DNA of 57,008 nt from CAIVAT01 sp037131145 (GTDB lineage Bacteria > Bacteroidota > Bacteroidia > Bacteroidales > FEN-979): positions 1-57,008 of the forward strand of contig JBAXRP010000004.1 in the NCBI GenBank assembly GCA_037131145.1. Direction: 5' to 3'. Positions 8,438 to 17,060 of the stretch are shown here, in pieces. The notes under the pieces are model-generated. The model was not told the origin of the DNA. It searched no databases and saw only the letters and a list, made by a program, of their open reading frames with translations. Position 1 is the first letter of the stretch; each line of letters opens with the position of its first letter. The translations under genes and the position numbers were made by a program.

Positions 8438-8505
8438 AGAATATTTTCCGTTTGATAGCTTATTCACAAAAGCGGGAGGCGCTTTTTTTTCTAACGGATT
8501 ATAAC

Positions 8506-8513
8506 TAATTTTG
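8506..8513 (+). promoter_or_regulatory. -7 promoter box for the TonB receptor-deoC operon
   Basis: The sequence TAATTTTG matches the TAnnTTTG consensus exactly and lies 31 bases before the receptor start codon. No clear -33 TTTG was found; the upstream stretch is a run of T. Confidence 0.45.
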
Positions 8514-8544
8514 CAAGTTATTCAAGGCGACACCAATTACTATT

Positions 8545-10860
8545 ATGATGAAAATTCGAAGATTTCAGTTACTCCTTTTACTACTGGTTTTCTCCCCGGT
8601 ATTTATTTCACAGTGCTTTGCGCAATTCGGTTCAGTCAGGGGATTTGTTTATGAACAGGAAACCGGCGAACCCGTACTTTTCACTAATGTTTATTTTCAA
8701 AAAACTTCGATTGGGGCGCCTACCGATGCAAACGGGTACTTTGCGATTACCAAGATTCCTCCTGGAAATTATACGCTTATGGTAACTTATGTTGGTTTCG
8801 ATACTCTGAAAATACCCGTTACCATTAAGACTGATGATCTTTTGACAAAAAAACTTTATCTGAAAAAATCCACCGTTCAACTCAATGAAATCAACATTTC
8901 GGCTGCACGGCAGGATAAAGTAAGAGAGACGCAAACGAGTATTATTAAAATCACTCCCAAAGAGATACAATCAATTCCTACTATTGGAGGGCAGCCTGAT
9001 CTTGCCCAGTACCTACAGATTCTTCCCGGCGTTGTTTTTTCAGGCGACCAGGGCGGACAACTTTATATAAGGGGCGGTCCACCGGTTCAGAATAAAGTCA
9101 TTCTGGATGGTATGATTGTTTATAATCCTTTTCACTCCATCGGGCTTTTCTCTGTTTTTGATGTTGATATTCTTAAAAACGTGGAGGTTTATACCGGTGG
9201 TTTTGGCGCAGAATATGGAGGCAGACTTTCTTCGGTTATGGATGTAACTACGCGTGACGGAAATAAAAACAGGATTGCAGGGAAATTTGACATCAGTACT
9301 TTCGGCGCAAAAGCTCTCCTTGAAGGACCGATATATAAGCCTAAAAATGAAGATGATGCGAGCGCCACTTTTCTGTTGTCTGTTAAAAATTCCTACCTCG
9401 AACAAACGAGTAAGATTTTTTACAAGTACATTGATGATAATGGGCTGCCATACAATTATCTCGATATTTTTGGAAAAATCGCCGTTAATTCACCAAATGG
9501 CAGTAAAGTAAATTTCTTTGGCTTTAAATTTTCAGATCAGGTTAACTACAAGGTTTTGCAGGATTACAACTGGGATTCTTATGGGGGTGGAATGAATTTT
9601 CTTGCTATTCCAGGCAAAAGTTCTGTTCTTATTGAAGGGAATTTCGCCTATTCCAACTATAAGGTAAACTTACAGGAGTTGGCAAAATCTGCAAGATCCA
9701 GCTCTATTTCAGGTTTTAACGGTGGATTGAATTTCACCTATTTCTTTGGACGTGACGCTCTCAAATACGGTCTTGAACTTTCAGGATATAAAACCACTCT
9801 CGACTTTTTCAATACCGTAAACCGGAAGATTGATTATACCCAAAATTCAACGGAGGCGTCGGTTTTCGCAAAATACAAGTGGATGCCAGGCAAATTAATA
9901 ATTGAGCCAGGACTCAGATTTCAGTATTATGCCTCTCTTTCCGCAGCTTCTTTCGAACCGCGACTTGCAATTAAATATAATGTTGCGCCAAATTTTCGCC
10001 TGAAGATGGCTGCCGGAATGTATTCCCAGAATCTGATTAGTACTACTTATGATAAAGATGTCGTTAACCTGTTTTACGGCTATATCACCAGCCCCGACAA
10101 CCTTCCTGCCACTTTTAACGGAAAACCGGTTACCAGCAAATTACAGCGATGCAACCAGATCGTTCTGGGTTTTGAGCTTGATATGCTTAAAAACCTGTCG
10201 TTTAATGTTGAAGGTTACTACAAGTATTATCCACAGCTTACCAGCCTGAACAGGAATAAATTGTACAACGATACCGAAGAGAATGCCAATATTCCCGATT
10301 ATTACAAAAAGGACTTTGCCCTCGAAACCGGCGATGCTGAAGGTTTAGACGTTTCAGTAAAATACGACTACAAACGGATTCATTTCTGGGTGACATATTC
10401 CCTTGGATTCATCCACAGGAATGACGGTATCAATAGTTATGTTCCACCCTACGATCGCAGGCATAACCTGAACGTGGTATCAACCTTCACCTTTGGAAAA
10501 AAAGCAGGATGGGAATTAAATATCAGGTATAATTATGGATCAGGATTCCCGTTTACTCAAACAGGCGGTTTCTATGAGCAGATGAGTTTTGAAAACATGG
10601 GTTCAAGTTATACTACCGGAAATGGCGATCTTGGTATTCTTTATAGCGATTATAATAAAGGTCGTTTGCCATATTACAGCCGCCTCGATTTCAACCTTAA
10701 AAAATCCTTTTTCCTTGGAAAAACAACCCGTCTTGAAATAAACCTGAGCGTGACAAACGCGCTAAACCAGCAAAATATCTTTTATTTCGACCGGATTTCC
10801 TACACCCGCGTTGACCAAATGCCGCTTATGCCAAGTTTGGGAATTAGTTTCAGTTTTTAA
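8545..10860 (+). CDS. TonB-dependent outer-membrane receptor with carboxypeptidase-regulatory domain
   Basis: This 771-residue outer-membrane transporter has a signal peptide (about residues 1-27, ending near CFAQ), a carboxypeptidase-regulatory-like beta domain (about 28-115, with GSVRGFVYEQETGEPV and NVYFQKTS), a plug domain (about 120-230, with LYIRGGPPVQNKVILDGM and VEVYTGGFGAEYGGRLSSVM) and a C-terminal barrel that ends in phenylalanine (GISFSF). It is not paired with a SusD protein, unlike SusC. The substrate is unknown. The deoC gene follows after 11 bases, so both sit in one operon, which hints at a link to nucleoside or deoxyribose use; this is inference only. Two adjacent ATG codons can serve as start (8545, 8548). 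Confidence 0.9.
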   Translation: MMKIRRFQLLLLLLVFSPVFISQCFAQFGSVRGFVYEQETGEPVLFTNVYFQKTSIGAPTDANGYFAITKIPPGNYTLMVTYVGFDTLKIPVTIKTDDLLTKKLYLKKSTVQLNEINISAARQDKVRETQTSIIKITPKEIQSIPTIGGQPDLAQYLQILPGVVFSGDQGGQLYIRGGPPVQNKVILDGMIVYNPFHSIGLFSVFDVDILKNVEVYTGGFGAEYGGRLSSVMDVTTRDGNKNRIAGKFDISTFGAKALLEGPIYKPKNEDDASATFLLSVKNSYLEQTSKIFYKYIDDNGLPYNYLDIFGKIAVNSPNGSKVNFFGFKFSDQVNYKVLQDYNWDSYGGGMNFLAIPGKSSVLIEGNFAYSNYKVNLQELAKSARSSSISGFNGGLNFTYFFGRDALKYGLELSGYKTTLDFFNTVNRKIDYTQNSTEASVFAKYKWMPGKLIIEPGLRFQYYASLSAASFEPRLAIKYNVAPNFRLKMAAGMYSQNLISTTYDKDVVNLFYGYITSPDNLPATFNGKPVTSKLQRCNQIVLGFELDMLKNLSFNVEGYYKYYPQLTSLNRNKLYNDTEENANIPDYYKKDFALETGDAEGLDVSVKYDYKRIHFWVTYSLGFIHRNDGINSYVPPYDRRHNLNVVSTFTFGKKAGWELNIRYNYGSGFPFTQTGGFYEQMSFENMGSSYTTGNGDLGILYSDYNKGRLPYYSRLDFNLKKSFFLGKTTRLEINLSVTNALNQQNIFYFDRISYTRVDQMPLMPSLGISFSF

Positions 10861-10871
10861 CCTCTATATGG

Positions 10872-11717
10872 ATGTTCACGTTCTCATTGATTTCCGGGAT
10901 TTCTGAAAAGATAGTACAGGATGAATTTTTTGGGATTCTCAATACTCCGTTGGAAGTTGGCGAAAACTTCCATGCCCTTCGTCAGATTTTTTCCTTTCTG
11001 GATTACACAACCCTTGAAGGTTCCGATACAAATACAAAAGTCAAAAGCCTTTGTGAAAAAGCCATAGAGTTTGGCGAAAAGGGTTTACCCTTTCCTGCCG
11101 CAGTGTGTATCTATCCTCCATTTATTGCTACCGCAAAAAAAGCCTTGCAAGGTACTCCCATTAAAGTAGCTACTACAGCGGCTGCTTTTCCAAGCGGACA
11201 AATGGTATTGCCTGTAAAACTAAATGAAATTGATTATTGTGTTCAGGAAGGAGCCGACGAGGTTGATGTGGTGATTTCCCGCGGTATTTTTCTCGATCAG
11301 CAGTATGATACAATACTTTACGAATTAACCGCAATGCGCGCTCATTGCCAGCAGCAAACCCTCAAGGTAATTCTTGAAACCGGAGAACTGCATACATCAG
11401 AAAACATTGCCTGCGCCAGTGAAATTGCCATAATGGCAGGCGCCGATTTTATCAAAACTAGCACCGGCAAGATTTCGCCTGCCGCAACTGTTGAGGCTGT
11501 TTATGTGATGTTGCAGGTGATAAGGCAGTACTATCTGAAAACCGGAAAAAAGATCGGCGTCAAACCGGCAGGTGGAATTGCCGAACCCGAACAGGCGCTC
11601 AAATATTACCTGATTGTTAATAAAATTCTCGGCGAACATTGGCTAACCCCTTCGTTATTCAGAATCGGCGCCAGTCGCCTTGCCGATCGCTTATCCGCAG
11701 TTCTTTTATCAACTTAA
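10872..11717 (+). CDS. deoC: Deoxyribose-phosphate aldolase
   Basis: DeoC splits 2-deoxy-D-ribose 5-phosphate into glyceraldehyde 3-phosphate and acetaldehyde, the last step of deoxynucleoside breakdown. The Schiff-base lysine is Lys185 in ADFIKTSTGK, the second catalytic lysine is Lys221 in GVKPAGGI, and the catalytic aspartate is Asp122 in VDVVIS. At 281 residues it is longer than the E. coli enzyme (about 259), mainly through an N-terminal extension containing the conserved LDYTTLEGSDT segment. It starts 11 bases after the TonB receptor gene, and a membrane protein and a lipoprotein follow on the same strand, an unusual setting for a catabolic aldolase. Confidence 0.93.
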   Translation: MFTFSLISGISEKIVQDEFFGILNTPLEVGENFHALRQIFSFLDYTTLEGSDTNTKVKSLCEKAIEFGEKGLPFPAAVCIYPPFIATAKKALQGTPIKVATTAAAFPSGQMVLPVKLNEIDYCVQEGADEVDVVISRGIFLDQQYDTILYELTAMRAHCQQQTLKVILETGELHTSENIACASEIAIMAGADFIKTSTGKISPAATVEAVYVMLQVIRQYYLKTGKKIGVKPAGGIAEPEQALKYYLIVNKILGEHWLTPSLFRIGASRLADRLSAVLLST

Positions 11718-11734
11718 TTATAATTGATCGCCTT

Positions 11735-12247
11735 ATGAAAATTATGAATTTGACTCTGACAAACAGAGTGATTCTGACAAATCTCCTGGTTGACTTCGCT
11801 GCTATCGCGCTAATATATTTTATCCCGGCTACGGTGCACTTCACCGGTATTCCTATTTATATGATTGAACCGATGAGGCTCATGCTCATTCTTTCCATGG
11901 CGCACGCTACGAGATATAATTCTCTTTTTCTTGCGCTTACCCTTCCTTTGTTTTCATTTTTGGTTTCGGGGCACCCCGAGTTAATCAAGATGTTCATTAT
12001 TACCGGCGAACTTGTCCTTAATACTTTATTATTTTACTGGCTGGTTAAAAAGTTCAACCGCACATTTTTCGCCATGTTTGTTTCGATTCTCGGCAGTAAA
12101 ATTGCTTGTTACCTTGCTTACTGGCCCGTTTTTTCCATCGGATTTGTATTGGCAGAAGCAAGCCCTGATTTTATCCTCATTCAATTGATAACCACTTTGA
12201 TTTTTAGCTTTTATATAGCAGTAATCCTGAAAAAGAAAATTTTATGA
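11735..12247 (+). CDS. Small integral membrane protein, unknown function
   Basis: I do not recognise this 170-residue protein with certainty. It has about five hydrophobic membrane segments and few charged residues. Its size and pattern resemble substrate-binding S components of ECF vitamin or nucleoside transporters, but no diagnostic motif is visible. The longer reading frame begins inside deoC; I chose the ATG at 11735 (MKIMNLTLTNRV), 17 bases after the deoC stop. Its stop overlaps the start of the next gene by four bases (ATGA), which implies coupled translation with the lipoprotein. Confidence 0.7.
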   Translation: MKIMNLTLTNRVILTNLLVDFAAIALIYFIPATVHFTGIPIYMIEPMRLMLILSMAHATRYNSLFLALTLPLFSFLVSGHPELIKMFIITGELVLNTLLFYWLVKKFNRTFFAMFVSILGSKIACYLAYWPVFSIGFVLAEASPDFILIQLITTLIFSFYIAVILKKKIL

Positions 12248-12657
12248 AAAAGTCATTTGCAATTATTTTTATTGTGATTGGTATTCTTGGATACCTGTTA
12301 ACGGGATGCGCAAAACAAACCGATACAACGCCGGATTCAGTTACAAGATCATCTTATCTCGGACGTTGGAGTGTGACCGAATCCTGGACTAAGCTGACTT
12401 ATGAAGTGAACATTACCGCTGATCCAGGTTCATCGGATGGCGTTTTTATCTCCAATTTTGCAAATACCGGTTCATCGGCAACACCAGCCGGAGCTGTTGT
12501 AAAAGGAAGTTCGATTATACTTGACGCGAATCAGGTAATTTCCGGAATTACCATCAACGGTTCAGGATCTTTGTCGGGAACCACGATAAATTGGAATTAT
12601 ACTTTAAATAACGGGGCTGATCTAATAAATGCTGTTGCGATCTACTCGAAGATATAA
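12244..12657 (+). CDS. Lipocalin-like lipoprotein
   Basis: This is a 137-residue lipoprotein with a signal peptide and an LLTGC lipobox (Cys22). The mature part begins with YLGRWSVTESW and continues with alternating beta strands and the A-G-A-V-V-K-G-S-S-I-I-L pattern seen in small lipocalin-like proteins of Bacteroidota. It is the last gene of the receptor-deoC-membrane protein run and overlaps the membrane protein gene by four bases. A ligand-binding or periplasmic carrier role would fit, but it is unproven. Its stop abuts the convergent DUF4296 gene with no intergenic gap. Confidence 0.75.
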   Translation: MKKSFAIIFIVIGILGYLLTGCAKQTDTTPDSVTRSSYLGRWSVTESWTKLTYEVNITADPGSSDGVFISNFANTGSSATPAGAVVKGSSIILDANQVISGITINGSGSLSGTTINWNYTLNNGADLINAVAIYSKI

Positions 12658-13038
12658 TCAATTTTTCGGACTAAAACTTTTTTGTTGAGTCTCTAATTGT
12701 CCGATTACTTTTCCGTACAACTTTGAATACGATTCCGGATTCTGGCTATAATACATGAGATTATACTCATACTTAGCCCGGTTAAGGTGATACTTTTTAA
12801 AAATACCATCATACAGGGAGGATGTTTTTTCTTTTGAAACAATACCTTCATTCCGTTCGATCAATAAAGCAGCTTCAATAATATGGACGTCGGACATAAT
12901 ACAGACCATTTTTGTTTCAGAGATGAGTGAATCAGCGCTGAACCCGGTTGTATTATCCATTAACTTTTCTTTCTTCCCGCAGGAAGCAACCAGTAGAATA
13001 AAGAAGAAAAATATTCGAATCCGAGGTTTCAATTTCAT
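12658..13038 (-). CDS. DUF4296 lipoprotein
   Basis: This 126-residue lipoprotein has a short hydrophobic signal (IFFFFILLVASC) and a helical mature domain with MVCIMSDVHIIEAAL, SLYDGIFKKYHLNRAKYE and LMYYSQNPESYSKLYGKV. That pattern fits DUF4296, a Bacteroidota family of unknown function. It overlaps the preceding OmpH-like gene by four bases (ATGA), so the two are probably made together and may act together in the envelope. Confidence 0.8.
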   Translation of the reverse strand: MKLKPRIRIFFFFILLVASCGKKEKLMDNTTGFSADSLISETKMVCIMSDVHIIEAALLIERNEGIVSKEKTSSLYDGIFKKYHLNRAKYEYNLMYYSQNPESYSKLYGKVIGQLETQQKSFSPKN

Positions 13039-13745
13039 TTTTTTCGTTGCTGATATTCGCGGTTCAACTCACCGAGAACAGACTTTGTGATATCGAGAGT
13101 GTCGTTGGCAACCAAAATTTCACCGGCAGTTTTATATCCCATTATATAATCAAACCTGTACTGGCGGTTGAACCGTTTAAGAAAGGCGGTAACACTGTCA
13201 ACAAGTCGGATGTTCATATTCATTTCCTGTTCGGCAACCTGCTGGGTATAGCGCTCCTTTTTGTCCATCAAAGCCTGCTGTTTTTGCATCAGTTGCTCAT
13301 AAATGACCTTTGCTTTATCTTCGGGTATCAGATTGGAGCCCATTTGACGCTGAAAATCGGCAGCCTCCTTTTCAAGCGCGGATTGTTCCGCTAAAACCTC
13401 GGTTTGTAATTTCTTTCCTGAACTTTCCAAATCGCGACGAAGAATTTTTACAAATTCGTAGTGCATATTTATGCTGTCGGTATTTACAAACACCACTGAC
13501 AATGATTTTCCAGAAACTTTCTGAATTGGAAAGGCTGGAGCGCCAACATTTTCATTTTTTTTCGAAAAATGAAGAAAAGAGAGCGCAATTAGTCCAACAA
13601 GCGCCAATCCTCCCAACAATGTATTAAAATTAAAGGTAAAGAAAGATGGTTTTTCGGTTCCTGCGTAAGTGGAGCGGCTTTCTGTATAAATACCGGATTT
13701 TTCTTCCTCAACCGGTTGAGGGTTCTGATTGTTTTCTTCCTGCAT
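13035..13745 (-). CDS. Membrane-anchored OmpH/Skp-like protein
   Basis: This 236-residue protein has a polar N-terminus, one membrane helix at about 43-60 (LLGGLALVGLIALSFLHF), and a long coiled coil at about 95-190 of the OmpH/Skp type (LSVVFVNTDSINMHYEFVKI, then charged helices). Skp-like proteins are periplasmic chaperones for outer-membrane proteins. Here the chaperone-like part would be tethered to the inner membrane rather than free. It begins 12 bases after recQ and overlaps the DUF4296 gene, making a recQ-ompH-DUF4296 operon. Confidence 0.8.
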   Translation of the reverse strand: MQEENNQNPQPVEEEKSGIYTESRSTYAGTEKPSFFTFNFNTLLGGLALVGLIALSFLHFSKKNENVGAPAFPIQKVSGKSLSVVFVNTDSINMHYEFVKILRRDLESSGKKLQTEVLAEQSALEKEAADFQRQMGSNLIPEDKAKVIYEQLMQKQQALMDKKERYTQQVAEQEMNMNIRLVDSVTAFLKRFNRQYRFDYIMGYKTAGEILVANDTLDITKSVLGELNREYQQRKK

Positions 13746-13757
13746 GTAATGGGGGTG

Positions 13758-15959
13758 TTAATTTCCTAATTCGGACATAAATTTAATTCGCATGAGCCTT
13801 ATTTCCTCTTCGGTAAACTCATCTTCACCGAGTTCTCTGAGCGCTTCTTCGATGGAGTCGGATTCGGCTTTGCGGAAGTATTCGAAAATCTCCTCCTGGT
13901 GGTATGGATCAACAAATTCATCAATATAATACTTTATATCTATTTTTGTTCCTGATCCTACGATACTTTCAATTTCCGTAATAAGTTCGTCGGAGTTAAG
14001 ATTTTTAGCAAGGGCAATATCTTCGAGCGCCACCTTACGGTCTATACTTTGAATAATAAAAACTTTGATTCCCGATTTATTGATAACAGACTTTACTACC
14101 ATGTCCATTGGGCGGACAATCTCATTTTCTTCGACATAATCCTTGATTAATTCAAGAAACGGTTTCCCATATTTTAAGGCTTTACCGGCGCCAACACCGG
14201 TAATCTGTTTCATTTCCTCTATCGAGATCGGGTACTGAATTGCCATATCCTCAAGTGAGGGATCCTGAAAAATCACAAAAGGAGGGAGTTTCTCTTTTCT
14301 GGCAATTTCTTTACGAAGATCTTTCAACAAAGCAAAAAGGGTCTTATCCGCAGTGCTGCTTTTCGATCCAAGCGCTTCAAACATTTCTTCTTCCTCTGGA
14401 TTTTCAAAGTCATGGTCATCCACAAGCATGATCGAATGTGGTTTTTTAAGAAATGCCGCGCCTTCGGGACTAATCTTAAGCAATCCGTAGTTGTCTATAT
14501 CCTTTGTCAGCAAACGTTCAATAAGGGTTTGCTTGACGACTGCATTCCAGAATTTCTCATCGCGATCAGAGCCTTTTCCAAACATTTCAAGTTTATTATG
14601 TTTGGATTGTTTGATACTTGATCCGCTTTTTCCAAGTAGGATATTTACTATGTATTTGCTTTTAAATTGTTGTTTAACAGCATTTACAGTTTCGAGAACA
14701 AGAGAAACATATTGTTTCCCTTCAAATTTTTTCTTTGGATGCATACAGTTGTCGCAATTCTGACAGTTATCTTCAGTATATATTTCTCCGAAATAATGGA
14801 GTAGTTGTTTTCGACGACATACAGAGGATTCGCTGTACGAAACAGTTTCAAAGAGGAGTTGTTTTGCAATTTCCTGCTCGGCAACAGGCTTTCCTTTCAG
14901 GAATTTTTCGAGTTTCTGGATGTCTTCATAGCTATAGAAAGCGATGCAGTTGCCTTCGCCATCGTCGCGTCCGCTTCGTCCTGTTTCTTGATAATAACCT
15001 TCAAGGCTTTTAGGAATATCGTAATGAATAACAAACCGGACATCGGGTTTGTCAATGCCCATGCCAAAAGCAATGGTTGCCACAATCACATCCACCTCTT
15101 CCATGAGAAATTTATCCTGATTTTGTCTGCGTGTGGCAGCGTCAAGTCCTGCATGATAAGGCGATGCTTTAATTCCGTTTACTACAAAAGTTTCCGCCAG
15201 TTCCTCCACCTTCTTTCGGCTAAGGCAATAAACTATGCCTGATTTTCCCTGATGGCTCTTGATATATTTAATGATATCCCTAGAAACATTTTTTGATTTG
15301 GCGCGTACTTCATAATAAAGATTTGGCCGGTTAAAAGAGGAGAGAAAAACCGAAGAATCAAGCATATTCAGGTTTTTTTGAATATCCTGCTGGACTTTTG
15401 GCGTGGCAGTGGCTGTAAGCGCAATTAACGGCACTTTTTGACCAATGGCGTCAATGATTGGACGTAAACGCCGGTATTCTGGTCTGAAATCATGACCCCA
15501 TTCTGAAATGCAATGAGCTTCATCAATGGCGTAAAATGATATTTCTATATTATGTAGGAACTCAATATTCTCTTCTTTGGTAATTGTTTCGGGCGCTACA
15601 TAAAGTAATTTGGTTCTGCCACTTACAATATCCTTTTTTACCTGGGTAATTTCCGGTTTTGTAAGGGAGGAATTCATAAAATGAGCGACATTGTTTTCCG
15701 TGCCGAAACTACGAATTGAATCCACCTGATTTTTCATTAGAGCGATAAGAGGCGAAACAATGATGGCTGTTCCCGGTTTAATAAGGGCAGGAAGTTGATA
15801 GCATAATGATTTTCCTCCTCCTGTGGGCATTATGACAAATGTGTCTTTGTCGGCAAGCACACTTCTGATTATTGCTTCCTGGTTGCCTTTAAAGCTATCA
15901 TAACCAAACACTTTCTTCAATACTTCAAATAGCTGATGTTCGTCCTTATTGGCCACCAT
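13758..15959 (-). CDS. recQ: ATP-dependent DNA helicase RecQ
   Basis: RecQ unwinds DNA 3' to 5' in recombination and replication-fork repair. The 733 residues show Walker A MPTGGGKS (residues 44-51), the AIDEAHCISEWGHDFRPEY box, the GMGIDKPDVRFV and QETGRSGRD motifs VI region, a zinc site with four cysteines (C-RRK, then CQNCDNC), a winged-helix part, and an HRDC domain (about 525-605) with QITGVGAGKALKYG. It is longer than E. coli RecQ (about 610) because of an acidic C-terminal extension of about 100 residues. A well-formed TTTG-N21-TACATTTG promoter precedes it. Confidence 0.95.
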   Translation of the reverse strand: MVANKDEHQLFEVLKKVFGYDSFKGNQEAIIRSVLADKDTFVIMPTGGGKSLCYQLPALIKPGTAIIVSPLIALMKNQVDSIRSFGTENNVAHFMNSSLTKPEITQVKKDIVSGRTKLLYVAPETITKEENIEFLHNIEISFYAIDEAHCISEWGHDFRPEYRRLRPIIDAIGQKVPLIALTATATPKVQQDIQKNLNMLDSSVFLSSFNRPNLYYEVRAKSKNVSRDIIKYIKSHQGKSGIVYCLSRKKVEELAETFVVNGIKASPYHAGLDAATRRQNQDKFLMEEVDVIVATIAFGMGIDKPDVRFVIHYDIPKSLEGYYQETGRSGRDDGEGNCIAFYSYEDIQKLEKFLKGKPVAEQEIAKQLLFETVSYSESSVCRRKQLLHYFGEIYTEDNCQNCDNCMHPKKKFEGKQYVSLVLETVNAVKQQFKSKYIVNILLGKSGSSIKQSKHNKLEMFGKGSDRDEKFWNAVVKQTLIERLLTKDIDNYGLLKISPEGAAFLKKPHSIMLVDDHDFENPEEEEMFEALGSKSSTADKTLFALLKDLRKEIARKEKLPPFVIFQDPSLEDMAIQYPISIEEMKQITGVGAGKALKYGKPFLELIKDYVEENEIVRPMDMVVKSVINKSGIKVFIIQSIDRKVALEDIALAKNLNSDELITEIESIVGSGTKIDIKYYIDEFVDPYHQEEIFEYFRKAESDSIEEALRELGEDEFTEEEIRLMRIKFMSELGN

Positions 15960-15982
15960 GTCTTAACATTGATTAATTTTCA

Positions 15983-15990
15983 TACTTTTG
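15983..15990 (+). promoter_or_regulatory. -7 promoter box for kdsD
   Basis: The sequence TACTTTTG matches TAnnTTTG and lies about 94 bases upstream of the kdsD start. No -33 partner is evident. Confidence 0.35.
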
Positions 15991-16029
15991 TTCGAGGCTA
16001 AAAACAGTTATTTTTAGCTTGTCTTTATA

Positions 16030-16062
16030 CAAATGTAAGTATAAACCCATTGAATTAACAAA
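16030..16062 (-). promoter_or_regulatory. Promoter of recQ (TTTG-N21-TACATTTG)
   Basis: Read on the minus strand, TTTG (16062-16059) is followed by 21 bases and TACATTTG (16037-16030). Both boxes and the spacing fit the Bacteroidota vegetative promoter. Transcription would start near 16025, giving a leader of about 65 bases before recQ. Confidence 0.6.
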
Positions 16063-16083
16063 TTATTTTAAATTTATTATGTT

Positions 16084-17049
16084 TTGAAAAATCTAAGAGC
16101 ATTAAAAGCGATCGCCATAAAAACAATTAATGACGAATCAGTCGCGATAGCAAAATTAGTAAAATCTGTTAATGATGATTTTTTTGTTTGTATTAATATG
16201 ATTTTACACTCAAAAGGCAGAGTAATCATCACCGGTATTGGTAAAAGCGCCATTATCGGACAAAAAATTACCGCTACGCTCAACTCAACAGGCACTCCTG
16301 CAAGTTTTCTTCATGCAGCAGACGCAATTCATGGCGACCTGGGAATGATTCAGAAAGAGGATATCGTGATCTGCATTTCGAAAAGTGGAGAAACTCCTGA
16401 AATAAAAATTCTGGTTCCGCTCCTCAAAAAATACGGTAGCTTCCTTATTGCCATGGTAGGAAACACCGCTTCTTTTCTTGCCAAACAAGCCGACAGGGTT
16501 ATAGATACTACTGTTTCAAGGGAAGCATGTCCAAATAACCTTGTTCCCACCACAAGTACTACAGCCCAACTTGTGATGGGAGACGCTCTCTCAATTTGTC
16601 TGCTTGAAGCGCGAGGATTTACATCCGGCGATTTTGCAAAACTTCACCCAGGCGGCTCAATTGGCAAGCAACTTTATCTGAAAGTTGGCGATCTTTTTCC
16701 CCGCAATCAGTCGCCTCAGGTTAATTCCGATGATGATGTCCGAAAAGTTATTGTCGAAATTTCTTCTAAAAGATTAGGCGCCACTGCTGTTATTAAAGGA
16801 AAGAAACTTATTGGTATCATTACTGATGGCGATCTGCGGCGTATGCTTGAAAAAAATTTTGAGATAAATCACCTTAAAGCTTCCGACATCATGTCAAAAA
16901 ATCCCCGAACAATTTCTCCGGATATTCTTGTGGTTAACGCCCTGGCCCTGATGCGTGAATCAAATATAACACAGTTACTGGTGGTTGAAAAAAATGTATA
17001 TATAGGGGTTATCCACCTTCACGATATTTTACGGGAAGGAATTCTTTAA
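16084..17049 (+). CDS. kdsD: Arabinose-5-phosphate isomerase (KdsD/KpsF family)
   Basis: KdsD converts ribulose 5-phosphate to arabinose 5-phosphate, the first step toward the lipopolysaccharide sugar Kdo. The 321 residues comprise an SIS domain (about 30-175; GIGKSAIIGQKI, CISKSGETPEI, TSTTAQLVMGDAL) and two CBS domains (about 205-321; ITDGDLRRMLE, IMSKNPRTISPD). No in-frame ATG exists between the upstream stop and the SIS domain, so TTG at 16084 is the likely start. It overlaps the stop of a two-codon ATG-TTT-TGA mini-frame starting at 16079, which could feed ribosomes to the TTG. GutQ-type paralogs have the same architecture. Confidence 0.9.
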   Translation: MKNLRALKAIAIKTINDESVAIAKLVKSVNDDFFVCINMILHSKGRVIITGIGKSAIIGQKITATLNSTGTPASFLHAADAIHGDLGMIQKEDIVICISKSGETPEIKILVPLLKKYGSFLIAMVGNTASFLAKQADRVIDTTVSREACPNNLVPTTSTTAQLVMGDALSICLLEARGFTSGDFAKLHPGGSIGKQLYLKVGDLFPRNQSPQVNSDDDVRKVIVEISSKRLGATAVIKGKKLIGIITDGDLRRMLEKNFEINHLKASDIMSKNPRTISPDILVVNALALMRESNITQLLVVEKNVYIGVIHLHDILREGIL

Positions 17050-17060
17050 AAGGTTTCCGG

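Noticed and set aside
12640..12680. Possible terminator between the convergent lipocalin-like and DUF4296 genes
   Set aside because: The genes abut and no stem followed by a T run is present.
14805..15242. 145-residue plus-strand frame inside recQ
   Set aside because: It is the antisense of the RecQ helicase and zinc regions.
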